Assembly (NCBI GenBank): GCA_035568175.1
Contig: DATMON010000024.1
Coordinates: forward strand, 62,001 to 126,000
Length of the DNA: 64,000 nucleotides
Origin: AV40 sp035568175
GTDB lineage: Bacteria > Verrucomicrobiota > Verrucomicrobiia > Chthoniobacterales > UBA10450
Direction: 5' to 3'
This document shows, in pieces, positions 51,177 to 59,836 of the stretch. The notes under the pieces were generated by a model, which saw only the letters and a list, made by a program, of their open reading frames with translations, did no database searches and had not been told where the DNA came from. Both the position numbers and the translations under genes were made by a program. The number at the start of each line of letters is the position of its first letter. Position 1 is the stretch's first letter.

Positions 51177-51800
51177 ATGCGAATCGTTTCCCGCTTAGCT
51201 ATTGTCGTTGCTCTTCCCGTCGCGCTTTCGTTTCTCACCGGCTGCGAAACCACCGGCGGTGGAACCGCCTACAAGGGAGGAAGATCTTATCACGTGGTTG
51301 CCTACAAGCCGCACGACCCGTCGAACGTCCGGGTGAAGCTCTCGAAAGGGACCCAAACAGTTTATGTGATGGAAGGCGATCGATTGCTGATGGCGGCGCA
51401 GGCGAACGTCGGCCGGGGTGGGGCGTCGACGCCGTCCGGTCACTTCTCGATTATCAACAAGGACAAAACCAAACGTCGCGTGAGCGAGCCGGATGCCGGT
51501 TACCCGATGGCGTATTGGTGCGAATTCGCGCCGGCGTATGGATTTCATGAAGGTTTTGTCTGGTCCACGCCGCGAACGCATGGCTGTGTCCGGCTGCATC
51601 GCGAAGCCGCCGCTCGCCTTTACGCGCTGGTGCGGATTGGAACTCCGGTCGACATCGCCGAGTCGGAACCAGAAGATGCAAAATATGCGAAGGACGTGAT
51701 GAGGATCGATCAAAGCCGCGATCCAGATCCGCCCCGCTCGCTGTTGATGTCGCCTGCCTGGTTTAAGGATCCGCCGGGTCCTCTGCTCGTTGACCAATAG
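51177..51800 (+). CDS. L,D-transpeptidase (YkuD) lipoprotein
   Basis: 207 residues from ATG 51177, chosen because a signal peptide with lipobox LTGC follows (MRIVSRLAIVVALPV...). An ATG at 51138 is possible. The YkuD catalytic motif is STPRTHGCVRLH, preceded by TPSGHFSI. It would cross-link peptidoglycan or attach lipoproteins in the periplasm. The C-terminus is Pro-rich (SRDPDPPRSLL). Confidence 0.9.
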   Translation: MRIVSRLAIVVALPVALSFLTGCETTGGGTAYKGGRSYHVVAYKPHDPSNVRVKLSKGTQTVYVMEGDRLLMAAQANVGRGGASTPSGHFSIINKDKTKRRVSEPDAGYPMAYWCEFAPAYGFHEGFVWSTPRTHGCVRLHREAAARLYALVRIGTPVDIAESEPEDAKYAKDVMRIDQSRDPDPPRSLLMSPAWFKDPPGPLLVDQ

Positions 51801-51872
51801 GCTTTTGTTGCAGGAGAATAGGCCTGATTGCCGGCTGAAAAGCGGCCGGGACGTGTTAAGCTTTTCCAAGCG

Positions 51873-53111
51873 ATGAGCACAAACCTCATATCCAGCGGAA
51901 CGACGGCGCGCGAGAAAGTGAACTTGCGGACGCCCGACGTCATGGCCGCGGTGCAGGAACAGGTCGAGCAGCATTATCGCAGCGACATTGTCGATAAAGT
52001 TCGCCGCGCTGGCGGAATCGTTCGCGTTGGCGACACAACTGTCCGCCTCGCAAAGGAATTCGGCTTTTGCTATGGGGTCGAGCGGGCGATCGATCTGGCG
52101 TACGCCGCCCGGAAAGTTTTCAAGGACCGTCGCCTGTTTATTGTCGGCGAAATCATTCATAACCCCGAGGTCAACCAGCAGATAGCGTCGCTCGGGATCA
52201 AAAACCTGACCGGCCCAAACAAGCAGGCCGACATTGCTGAGCTCGGACCGGACGACGTTGTCATTGTACCGGCGTTCGGCACCGAACTATCGATTCAGCA
52301 GCAAATCAAGGAACGCGGCTGTCAGATCGTGGACACGACGTGTGGCGACGTGATGAGCGTTTGGAAACGCGTTCGCAAATACGCCAGCGAATCGGCCACC
52401 TCCATCATTCACGGGAAAGCCGAGCATGAGGAAACAAAAGCGACCAGTTCGCGCGCGCTCGGTGACGGCAAAGGACATTATCTGGTCGTGCTCACGCTCG
52501 CCGACACCGATTACGTTTGTAATTACATTCGCCATGGCGGCGCTAAGCAGGCCTTTCTGGAAAAATTCCGTGGCGCGTATTCGCCGGGCTTCGACCCGGA
52601 CGTGCATTTGAAAACGGTCGGGGTCGCAAACCAAACCACGATGTTGCGCGGCGAGACCGAGGAAGTTCAGCGCCGAGTGCGGCAGGCGATCGCCGACCGC
52701 GACGGTGCGGACGAGGCCGCCAAAAACTTTCGCTTCTTCGACACCATCTGCGGCGCGACCCAGGAACGTCAGGACGCACTGCGCGAATTACTCGACGTGA
52801 AGATGGATTTGCTCATCGTTGTCGGCGGTTACAACAGCTCGAACACTTCGCACCTCGCGGAAATGGGCGAGGAAAAATTGCCGACCTATTTTGTTTTGAA
52901 CGCTTCGCGTCTGGTCTCGCTCAATGAAATCAAGCATTACAATCTGCACGAGAAACGCGAAGTTGTTTCGCATTTCTGGCTTCCACCCGGCCCGACAGTT
53001 GTCGGCATTACCGCCGGAGCATCGTGTCCGAATAACTTGATCGAAGAGACATTGATCCGGCTTTTCGAGTTGCGCGGAATTCCTCGCCAGCAACTCGAGC
53101 TCGCTGCCTAA
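51873..53111 (+). CDS. ispH: 4-hydroxy-3-methylbut-2-enyl diphosphate reductase IspH (long form)
   Basis: 412 residues from ATG 51873, longer than the roughly 310-residue proteobacterial enzyme. Cluster cysteines appear in EFGFCYGVERAID, VDTTCGDV and GASCPNNLIEE, and ICGATQERQDAL is typical of the cyanobacterial/plant branch, as is the N-terminal extension of about 60 residues. It makes IPP and DMAPP in the last MEP-pathway step, feeding UppS and the squalene/phytoene synthase. Confidence 0.95.
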   Translation: MSTNLISSGTTAREKVNLRTPDVMAAVQEQVEQHYRSDIVDKVRRAGGIVRVGDTTVRLAKEFGFCYGVERAIDLAYAARKVFKDRRLFIVGEIIHNPEVNQQIASLGIKNLTGPNKQADIAELGPDDVVIVPAFGTELSIQQQIKERGCQIVDTTCGDVMSVWKRVRKYASESATSIIHGKAEHEETKATSSRALGDGKGHYLVVLTLADTDYVCNYIRHGGAKQAFLEKFRGAYSPGFDPDVHLKTVGVANQTTMLRGETEEVQRRVRQAIADRDGADEAAKNFRFFDTICGATQERQDALRELLDVKMDLLIVVGGYNSSNTSHLAEMGEEKLPTYFVLNASRLVSLNEIKHYNLHEKREVVSHFWLPPGPTVVGITAGASCPNNLIEETLIRLFELRGIPRQQLELAA

Positions 53112-53200
53112 TTGTATCTGGGGGTCGCACGCGCCCTTGCGTGCTAGTGATCGCGCCCTCTATTTCCTGAACGGCTCGCAGAGCCGTGGCTACAATTTCC

Positions 53201-53758
53201 TCATTTCAGGCAGAAGCAGCGATAGACGTAATTGCCATCGTGCCGGACCTGCTTGTCGGCTTTGGCGATCAGTTCCCATTTTGCGTCTTTCGGATCAAAA
53301 CCTGCCTTACCCGCGACTTGGAGACGAAACAGCGTGCATTTGCAGTCACCATCGCACTTACCGCTGCATTTCATCTCGTGGTGCTTGTCTACAGGATCGA
53401 TGACGTCGACGTCGTCCAAGGTGCAGCCGCCCATTCCGCACATCTGATAGCGAACCGTATATTTCACTCCATCGACTGTGAGCTCGCTTTCCAGGATCGG
53501 TTTCACGCAGAAACATTTGTAATCCAGTTTGTCCGGTCGGTACTTCGTCTGGCTTTTGTTATCGGCGTGCGCGACGTCCCAGGCGACATCGTCGCCGGAG
53601 CCTTTCGGCCGTTTGAAAAGCTGGCAATAACAACCGCCTTTGCCGCAGGTATCGCTCGGCGGACAGGAGACATGTTTGTTGTCGCCGCTCGGTTTCGCGT
53701 CACCGCAGGTGCCGCCTTCACAAAATTCGAATGCTTGGGGGGAAGACAAAGTTGGCAT
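53201..53758 (-). CDS. Cysteine-rich protein with an internal duplication, unknown function
   Basis: About 185 residues from ATG 53758, with some 16 cysteines and no signal peptide visible. Two halves repeat the order C-x-C cluster, then a Trp segment, then a Tyr/Cys end: CGKGGCYCQLFKR...AWDVAHADNKS...YKCFCVK and CDGDCKCTLFRL...KWELIAKADKQ...YRCFCLK. The spacing suggests two metal-binding or disulfide-rich modules. I recognise no family. Neighbours: ispH upstream (convergent) and DoxX divergent. Confidence 0.7.
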   Translation of the reverse strand: MPTLSSPQAFEFCEGGTCGDAKPSGDNKHVSCPPSDTCGKGGCYCQLFKRPKGSGDDVAWDVAHADNKSQTKYRPDKLDYKCFCVKPILESELTVDGVKYTVRYQMCGMGGCTLDDVDVIDPVDKHHEMKCSGKCDGDCKCTLFRLQVAGKAGFDPKDAKWELIAKADKQVRHDGNYVYRCFCLK

Positions 53759-53869
53759 GATCACGAATTGTAGCGGCGGTGTGTGACCTCCGGAAGCCAA
53801 ATTCGTCGTGGCCTTTACGCCGAGCGATTGGCTTGACACACAAGATCGACATCGTTAAGCCTGCTCGGC

Positions 53870-54280
53870 ATGAAGTCTCTCAATCGCTTTGCGGACCCGT
53901 TTTATTGCATAATGCGTTTGGTCGTCGGGCTGATGTTTGCCTGCCATGGGCTCGATAAGATATTCGGCACCTTCACCCCGAAAGCCGAAGCGCTTCCGCC
54001 CCTCATGGCCTTCGGCGGATGGGTTGAGATCGTTTGCGGATTTCTGGTTGCGTTTGGTTTGCTGACGCGACTCGGCGCGTTTGTCGCCTCCGGTGAAATG
54101 GCGGTCGCATTTTTCATGGTCCACGCTCCGAGAGGCTTGATTCCTTACGTAAACAAGGGCGAGCTGGCGGTGGTTTACTGCTTCGTATTTTTCTACATCT
54201 TCTTGCGCGGCGCAGGCAGCTTGAGCATCGACGGAATGATTGGCAGAGGAAAAGCCGCGACTAGTACTCCGACGACTTAG
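53870..54280 (+). CDS. DoxX family membrane protein
   Basis: 136 residues with four hydrophobic helices. RLVVGLMFACHGLDKIFG at the start and FGGWVEIVCGFLVAFGLLTR, FMVHAPRGLIPYVNKGELAVVY are typical of DoxX. Proposed roles include membrane redox complexes with thiol proteins; here the partner is unknown. A family E repeat follows its stop. Confidence 0.9.
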   Translation: MKSLNRFADPFYCIMRLVVGLMFACHGLDKIFGTFTPKAEALPPLMAFGGWVEIVCGFLVAFGLLTRLGAFVASGEMAVAFFMVHAPRGLIPYVNKGELAVVYCFVFFYIFLRGAGSLSIDGMIGRGKAATSTPTT

Positions 54281-54284
54281 CTTT

Positions 54285-54340
54285 GTCATTTCGAGCGAAA
54301 AATGCCAGTCCGGCTCGGACCGAGAAATCTCTAAATATTT
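54285..54340 (+). repeat. Family E dispersed element upstream of the dienelactone hydrolase gene
   Basis: GTCATTTCGAGCGAAAAATG then CCAGTCCGGCTCGGACCGAG and AAATCTCTAAATATTTT; near-identical to 39847-39900, and likewise just before an exported protein gene. Confidence 0.8.
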
Positions 54341-54345
54341 TGTCC

Positions 54346-55146
54346 ATGACACGCGCTATTTTCATCTTCGCACTAATCGCTTTCGCGCAATCTTTGCCCG
54401 CTCAAGAGTTCAAGGATTTCGGCAAGGAGCGGTTGAACAGTTCGCCGCGTCACGGCGAGTGGGTCGACCTCAAATCGGGCGACCGCACGATCAAAGCGTT
54501 CGTGGTTTATCCGGAATCGAAAAATAAAACGCCGGTCGTTCTGGTCATTCAGGAAATTTTTGGACTAACGGATTGGTTGCGCAGTTTATGTGACGAGCTG
54601 GCTGAGAACGGCGTCATCGCAATTGCGCCCGACCTGCTGAGTGGCCAAAAGTACGAAGATGGTGACGCGGCCGGCAAAGCAACCCACGCGCTGCCCAAGG
54701 AGCAGGTGACAAGCGATCTGAATGCGGCGGCCGATTACGCGCTGAAGATTCCGGCATGCAATGGAACACTGGCGGTTTGTGGTTTTTGCTGGGGCGGGGG
54801 CTGGACGTTTCAGTACGCGCACATGAATCCGAAGTTGAAAGCGGCCTATTCGTTTTATGGGGTCGCAGTCGATAACCCAGAAGATGCCGCGAAAGTGGTT
54901 TGTCCGGTTTACGGGTTCTACGGCGAGAACGATGAGCGCGTGAACGCGACGATTCCGAAAGGGGAAGACCTAATGAAAGCCGCCGCCAAAAAATATGAGC
55001 CGGTGATTTACAAAGGCGCCGGTCACGGTTTCATGCGCTCGGGCGAGCCGAACAACCCGAATGTTCGCGAAGGCGACAAGAAAGCGCGTGACGAAGCCTG
55101 GACGCGTTGGAAGACACTGTTGAAACAATTGCAGCAAGGTTCATGA
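54346..55146 (+). CDS. Exported dienelactone hydrolase-like protein
   Basis: 266 residues from ATG 54346 with a signal peptide (MTRAIFIFALIAFAQSLPAQ). Alpha/beta-hydrolase parts are QEIFGLTDWLRSL, the nucleophile VCGFCWGGGW (Cys), YGENDERV (Asp) and GAGHGFMRSG (His): the Cys-His-Asp triad of dienelactone hydrolases. The upstream part of the frame is repeat sequence and was not used. Probably periplasmic; the substrate may be a plant-derived or aromatic lactone (inference). Confidence 0.92.
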   Translation: MTRAIFIFALIAFAQSLPAQEFKDFGKERLNSSPRHGEWVDLKSGDRTIKAFVVYPESKNKTPVVLVIQEIFGLTDWLRSLCDELAENGVIAIAPDLLSGQKYEDGDAAGKATHALPKEQVTSDLNAAADYALKIPACNGTLAVCGFCWGGGWTFQYAHMNPKLKAAYSFYGVAVDNPEDAAKVVCPVYGFYGENDERVNATIPKGEDLMKAAAKKYEPVIYKGAGHGFMRSGEPNNPNVREGDKKARDEAWTRWKTLLKQLQQGS

Positions 55147-55167
55147 TTTTGATATAACGATCGCGCG

Positions 55168-55551
55168 ATGCAAAAGAGTGCCCCCAGACTTTGGCAGCTC
55201 ACTATCGGAGCGGTTCTATTGATCCTTTGGCTAACGTCTTCCGAAATCTGGGCGCTGCCTTACGAACTTTCCGGTCGATACGCGAATCGTTTGTCTCAAG
55301 CTGATTTGGAGCAGATTAAGTTTGTTGTTTCGAAAGAGCGGGCCGTTGATCACAGACTGAGAAAAATCGAGGGCGTTGCCATCGATAGAGTTCACATTCA
55401 GTCAGGAGGCAGGAGCGCAGTTGACGAAGACAAGTATTACGAATTTAACGCGTACAAGCGTGCAGGCGCGTGGGTGATCGACCTCAATTCTATTCAAATC
55501 TCTGTTGAGCAGCGAGACTTGAGAACGAATGGTCCGATCTTAGTCAGGTGA
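55168..55551 (+). CDS. Small exported protein of unknown function
   Basis: 127 residues with a signal-like N-terminus (LTIGAVLLILWLTSSEIWA) and a soluble mature domain ending near GPILVR. No recognised motif. It follows the dienelactone hydrolase gene by 21 bp on the same strand. Confidence 0.55.
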   Translation: MQKSAPRLWQLTIGAVLLILWLTSSEIWALPYELSGRYANRLSQADLEQIKFVVSKERAVDHRLRKIEGVAIDRVHIQSGGRSAVDEDKYYEFNAYKRAGAWVIDLNSIQISVEQRDLRTNGPILVR

Positions 55552-55640
55552 CCAGCTCGCTTCCCGCCGGTCAATTCATCGACTAACGGCTGCGCATCGT
55601 AGACATTTCGTAACGCTTCGGTGATCGCAGCGGAGATCAC

Positions 55641-56303
55641 TCACATTTTGTCCCACTCGACCTTGCCGGTATCAAGGTCGTAGTACGCGGTAACGACTTT
55701 GACCTGCGGAGCAAGTTCGCCGAGTTGCGCGTTTTTGCGGATCTTGTCGGCCACTTGGCGGGTATTTTCGTGCACAGCGTTGGCGAGCGCGTCGCCTGGT
55801 TTGCTTTTGGCCGCTTGAACGGCCGGCTGAATGTTGCGCACGATGGCATTCACATGGCCCGGTGCGGTCGCGCTTTCCAACGCTGCTTTCACCGCGCCGC
55901 AGCGCGCGTGTCCAAGAACAACGATCAGCCGCGAACCCAAATGCTCGACGGCGTATTCGATGCTGCCGAGAGCATAGTCGTCGACCAGGTTTCCGGCTGT
56001 TCGCACTACGAACAAATCGCCGATGGTCTGATCGAAAATAATTTCCGGTGATGTGCGGGAGTCCGCGCAACCGACGATGATGGCGAACGGATGCTGCGCT
56101 TGGGCGGTCGCCGCCCGTCGCTCGGCTATCGGTTTGGCCGTGCTCATATTGCTGTTGGCAAACCGACTATTGCCTTCCATGAGTTTTGTCAGCGCAGCGT
56201 CTGGCAACACCGACTTCTCGGTCGGTTCGCTGGCAATCAGAATAGAAAGGCTCGCGCTGAGCAAAGCTGCGAGGAAAACGGCAATGGCATTTTTCGAATT
56301 CAT
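55641..56303 (-). CDS. Beta-class carbonic anhydrase, exported
   Basis: 220 residues. A signal sequence is likely (AIAVFLAALLSASLSILIAS). Zinc ligands are in VGCADSRTSPE and VLGHARCGAVKAA (Cys, Asp, His, Cys order), with RTAGNLVDDYALGSIEYAVEHLG between. It hydrates CO2 in the periplasm. It ends 43 bp upstream of the S46 peptidase gene's 3' end on the same strand, so the two could share a transcript. Confidence 0.93.
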   Translation of the reverse strand: MNSKNAIAVFLAALLSASLSILIASEPTEKSVLPDAALTKLMEGNSRFANSNMSTAKPIAERRAATAQAQHPFAIIVGCADSRTSPEIIFDQTIGDLFVVRTAGNLVDDYALGSIEYAVEHLGSRLIVVLGHARCGAVKAALESATAPGHVNAIVRNIQPAVQAAKSKPGDALANAVHENTRQVADKIRKNAQLGELAPQVKVVTAYYDLDTGKVEWDKM

Positions 56304-56345
56304 GCCGAGCAGCGGTACAAATCGAATGTCGATCTCACAAGAATA

Positions 56346-58451
56346 TTATTTCGCGCTCAGCAGTTCGTCGACTAGCGGCTGTGCGTCATAAACGTTTCTC
56401 AGAGCTTCGATAATGGCGGCGGAATCGACCGAGACCGCACGGGCTTGTTTGTCGGTGAAGATGCAATCGAGCACGAGCGATTGAATGTTGCCGTCGAAAA
56501 TGATCCCGACGAATTCGCCCGTCTTGTTCACGACCGGGCTGCCGCTGTTGCCGCCGATGATGTCGGCATCGGAAACGAAATTAAACGGCGTGGTTAACGA
56601 GAGCTTCTCTTTCTTGTCGATCCAGCGCTGCGGCAAATCGAACGGCGGTTTGTTTTGGTGTTGATCGGCGCGCTCGGACAAGCCCTTGAAATCGGTGAAC
56701 GCTGGAACTTGTTTCCCGTTCTCTTCGTAACCGTGGATGGTTCCGTAGGAGAGACGCAGGGTGAAAGTCGCATCGGGATAACTGCTCGTTCCTTCAACGG
56801 CGAATCTCGCCCTGGCGATCGCGGCATAGGCCTGTTGTTTAGTTTCTTCCTGTGCTTCAAAAACCTTCTTCGCTTGGCGCGCAGTTGAATCAACGGCCCG
56901 CGCGATATCGATCATCGGATCGTGCGCAGCATCGAGAGCTGCCTTCCCGCCGGCGTAAAGCTTTTTGCGAAAGGCGACATCTTTGAGCTGCGTGCCTTTA
57001 ATCAACTCGGCCGCGCGTTCGACCGGTGACTTGTCGCCGAGTACCATTTTAACGTGCGGATCGTTCGCGCCGAAGGCAGTCGCCAGATCGGTAAACGAAT
57101 CGGTCAGCGTCAGCAATTCGACGTCGTCATAAACCGGTTCGCCAGAGAAAAGATCGAGTTCGAAGGATTCACGAGAGCTATCGCGAAACTCTTCGAGCCG
57201 TTCGCCGTTCGGCTTCGCGCGTTCGTCGGCGGCGCGGACGATCAAACGCGCGTATTTGAAAAGCGTGCTGTAAAACGCGCGGGGCTGCCGATAGATGCCG
57301 AACTTCGGGCGTTCCATTTCGAAGTAATTATAAGCGCGCGCATTTTTCGCGATTTCGGCCTGCGCGTTTTTTATTCGATCGTAAGTCGCGCTTGTCGACG
57401 TTAACTTCGGATCGCGCGAAATTGCGTCGCGCAATTTCTGCTCGCGCGTTTGCAGCGCCTTCCAGATTTCGGGATCGAGCAACCCGGCGAGATAACCGTC
57501 GTAACGCTTCCGGTTGTTTTGAATTCCAAAAAAGTCGTCGCGGACGCGGCGCGCATTTTCGAAAGTCCGTTCGCCAAAACTGTGGAGAAGAACTTCGCGG
57601 CGCTTGAACATCCCGAGCACGTAAGGCAGAAAGCGGTCGCGCATGTCAGCGAGTTCATCGACGGTCAATTGCCGGTCCGTCTTTCCAGGATGGCCGCTGA
57701 CGAAAGTGAGCTCGCCGTCGCTCGGACCACGGGGATTCATTTTCAGGTAATCGTCGATCTTGGCCGGCTGTCCGTTTTCGTAAACGCGGAAGATGCAGAT
57801 ATCGAGATCGAAGCGTGGATATTCGAAGTTGTCCGGGTCGCCGCCGTAAAATGCGATCTGTTGTTCGGGCGCAAAAACCAAACGCACGTCGTCGTAACGT
57901 TTGAAGCGGTAGAGATGATAAGCGCCGCCTTGATAAAGCGTGACCACGTTCGAGCGCAATCCCGTTTTGTCTTTGCTTTCCTTTTCAATTGCGGCAATGG
58001 CGCCTCTGCGAGCGTCTGACGCTTTCTCGCTCGTCATTTCCGGTTTCACCGCGCCGTTCACGCGCGCGGTGACGTCTTCGACCGAGATCAGCACGTTGAG
58101 CTCGAGATCGACGCATTTCTTTTCCTCGGCTTGTGTCCGCGCGTAAAAACCGTCGTGGAGATAATTGTGCTGTTCGTCGGAGAACTTTTGGAGCGCGTCG
58201 GCGCCAACGTGATGATTGGTGATGACCAGACCGCCGGCGGACACAAACGAACCGCTGCCGCCGGAATTGAATCGCACGCTCGATTTCTGGAGATGCTCCA
58301 GCCATTTTGCGTCGGGATCGAAACCATACTTTTCCTTGAGTTGCTTCGTGGGCGGCGCGTTGTAGAGCCACATTCCCTCGTCCCCGAACGCGCGATCGCT
58401 CAGACCAGTTGCCAGCGTGCAAAGAAAAAGCAGCGAGAAAATATTTCGCAT
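56346..58451 (-). CDS. S46 family dipeptidyl-peptidase (DPP7/DPP11 type)
   Basis: 701 residues from ATG 58451, after which a signal peptide follows (MRNIFSLLFLCTLATGLSD). GLVITNHHVG carries the catalytic His and GGNSGSPVVNKTG the Ser, with DEGMWLYNAPP at the mature N-terminus. S46 enzymes remove dipeptides from proteins in the periplasm and suggest peptide use. Length matches the family. Confidence 0.94.
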   Translation of the reverse strand: MRNIFSLLFLCTLATGLSDRAFGDEGMWLYNAPPTKQLKEKYGFDPDAKWLEHLQKSSVRFNSGGSGSFVSAGGLVITNHHVGADALQKFSDEQHNYLHDGFYARTQAEEKKCVDLELNVLISVEDVTARVNGAVKPEMTSEKASDARRGAIAAIEKESKDKTGLRSNVVTLYQGGAYHLYRFKRYDDVRLVFAPEQQIAFYGGDPDNFEYPRFDLDICIFRVYENGQPAKIDDYLKMNPRGPSDGELTFVSGHPGKTDRQLTVDELADMRDRFLPYVLGMFKRREVLLHSFGERTFENARRVRDDFFGIQNNRKRYDGYLAGLLDPEIWKALQTREQKLRDAISRDPKLTSTSATYDRIKNAQAEIAKNARAYNYFEMERPKFGIYRQPRAFYSTLFKYARLIVRAADERAKPNGERLEEFRDSSRESFELDLFSGEPVYDDVELLTLTDSFTDLATAFGANDPHVKMVLGDKSPVERAAELIKGTQLKDVAFRKKLYAGGKAALDAAHDPMIDIARAVDSTARQAKKVFEAQEETKQQAYAAIARARFAVEGTSSYPDATFTLRLSYGTIHGYEENGKQVPAFTDFKGLSERADQHQNKPPFDLPQRWIDKKEKLSLTTPFNFVSDADIIGGNSGSPVVNKTGEFVGIIFDGNIQSLVLDCIFTDKQARAVSVDSAAIIEALRNVYDAQPLVDELLSAK

Positions 58452-58485
58452 CAGCCACGATAATCGCGATGCGATGGCGGACAAG

Positions 58486-58614
58486 CTAGCGCTTGCGGAT
58501 GCGAACCAGTCCTGGAATGGCAGTCGCGCCAAGAACGAGCAGCACCGCCAAAATAATAACGCACTCAACGACGGCGAATGCAGCCGACGTGAACCTCGCT
58601 AAAACGTGTACCAT
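58486..58614 (-). pseudogene. Possible truncated type IV prepilin N-terminus
   Basis: A 42-codon frame reads MVHVLARFTSAAFAVVECVI and then ILAVLLVLGATAIPGLVRIRKR before a stop. The hydrophobic segment ending AIPG resembles the prepilin N-terminal helix, including an E at the position after a hydrophobic residue, but the usual Gly-Phe cleavage site is not clear. It lies just upstream of the S46 gene and has no globular domain. Could be chance. Confidence 0.35.
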
Positions 58615-58771
58615 TATCAGCAAAGACCGCGGAGCGCGCTTTCCGGTTACAAAAACTTGCCGCTCCTGGCGTGTGGGAACTCGACCGTGGACATCGACCG
58701 ACAGCAGTATCACGATTGGACACGTGTTTGGTATCAGACCTCGAAAGGTTGACCCCGTGAGATAGAAGGAT

Positions 58772-59035
58772 ATGCGGCATTGCTGCTACGTCTACGTGCT
58801 ACGGTCACTGGTGGATCGTCAGTTCTGTGTCGGGCTCACCCGAGATTTGTCATCGCGGGTGCAGGCACATAACGCCAGACTGGTTAGTTCGACGAAGCGA
58901 CGAGTGCCATTTGAACTCGTTTATTGGGAGGGGTGTTTGAATGCGAGTGATGCAGCCCAGCGCGAGAAATATCTGAAAACTTCTTGGGGCAAGCGTTGCA
59001 TCAAAACGCGGCTGCGGAGGTATCTCACGGAGTGA
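58772..59035 (+). CDS. GIY-YIG nuclease superfamily protein (UPF0213-like)
   Basis: 87 residues. CYVYVLRSLVDRQFCVGLTRDLSSRVQAHN is the GIY-YIG core, and AAQREKYLKTSWGKRCIKTRL the C-terminal part, matching small solitary GIY-YIG proteins. The second motif has CVG instead of YIG. It may cut DNA or RNA; function not established. Overlaps the sulfotransferase start by 4 bp (GTGA). Confidence 0.85.
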   Translation: MRHCCYVYVLRSLVDRQFCVGLTRDLSSRVQAHNARLVSSTKRRVPFELVYWEGCLNASDAAQREKYLKTSWGKRCIKTRLRRYLTE

Positions 59036-59784
59036 AGCTCGATTTCATTGTGGCGGGTGCGCAAAAGTCGGGCACGACCGCGCTGCATTATTTCTTGAAG
59101 AAGCATCCGCAGATCGCGCTGCCGGATCGGGAGGAGCTGCATTTCTTCGACGACGAAGAAATTTTCTCGCATCAGCCGGTCGATTACGAATTGCTACATC
59201 GGCATTTTCGAGTCCGAGCCGGACCGGCATTAATCAACCGCCGCCTTTTGGCCGGGGAAGTCACGCCGAGTTATTTGTATTGGGAGCCGGCGATGGAGCG
59301 GATTCGAAATTACAATCCCCAGGTCAAACTCATCATCCTGCTGCGAAATCCGATCGATCGCGCCTTTGCGCATTGGAACATGCAGCGGTTCAAGAATCGG
59401 GAACCGCTCGACTTCCTCGACGCGCTCAAGGAAGAACCGAGACGGACCGCGCAACCGTTGACGATCGAGTCGCGGCGGTTTGCCTATGTCGATCGCGGTT
59501 TTTATTCCGGGCAGCTGGAACGGGTCTTCAAATTCTTTCCGCGAAAACAAGTCGAGATTGTGAAGTTTGAAAATTTTCGCGATCGAAAGCAGGAGACGCT
59601 CGGCGAAATTTTTGAATTTCTCGGCGTGAAACCGTTGCGTCGTGTTCGCGACAAAGATCGAAACGTTGTCCCGTACGAGCGGGCGATGAGGCAGGAGGAA
59701 CGGGAATATCTTTCCGGAGTTTTTGCGGCTGAGATCACGAAGCTCGAGCAAATGCTCGGATGGGATTTATCGGACTGGAGATAG
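59032..59784 (+). CDS. PAPS-dependent sulfotransferase (heparan N-sulfotransferase-like)
   Basis: 250 residues from GTG 59032. VAGAQKSGTTALHYFLKKHP is the 5-prime phosphosulfate-binding loop and IILLRNPIDRAFAHWNM the 3-prime phosphate site. Such enzymes sulfate cell-surface glycans or lipids. Codons near residues 58-66 (HFRVRAGPALI) come from a dispersed repeat core inserted in frame. Its stop lies in a family D element. The ASST-like gene at 27 kb may act in the same surface sulfation (inference). Confidence 0.88.
   Translation: MKLDFIVAGAQKSGTTALHYFLKKHPQIALPDREELHFFDDEEIFSHQPVDYELLHRHFRVRAGPALINRRLLAGEVTPSYLYWEPAMERIRNYNPQVKLIILLRNPIDRAFAHWNMQRFKNREPLDFLDALKEEPRRTAQPLTIESRRFAYVDRGFYSGQLERVFKFFPRKQVEIVKFENFRDRKQETLGEIFEFLGVKPLRRVRDKDRNVVPYERAMRQEEREYLSGVFAAEITKLEQMLGWDLSDWR
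59212..59231 (-). repeat. Family E core inside the sulfotransferase gene
   Basis: Read on the minus strand: AATGCCGGTCCGGCTCGGAC, one base different from the core at 54303 and 39864. It is read in frame as part of RVRAGPAL. Confidence 0.6.
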
Positions 59785-59836
59785 GGGCGATTGACCTTAA
59801 TCGCCCGCGGGCGGTTCAGGTGAACCGCCCCGACCT
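59782..59836. repeat. Family D element over the 3' ends of converging genes
   Basis: TAGGGGCGATTGACCTTAAT and CGCCC form one hairpin half; GGGCGGTTCAGGTGAACCGCCC forms the other. It contains the stop codons of both the sulfotransferase gene (TAG at 59782) and the converging methyltransferase gene (TGA at 59816-59818 on the minus strand). Confidence 0.8.

Noticed and set aside
51195..52160. 321-codon minus-strand frame
   Set aside because: Antisense to the L,D-transpeptidase and ispH genes; composition is that of a frame shadow.
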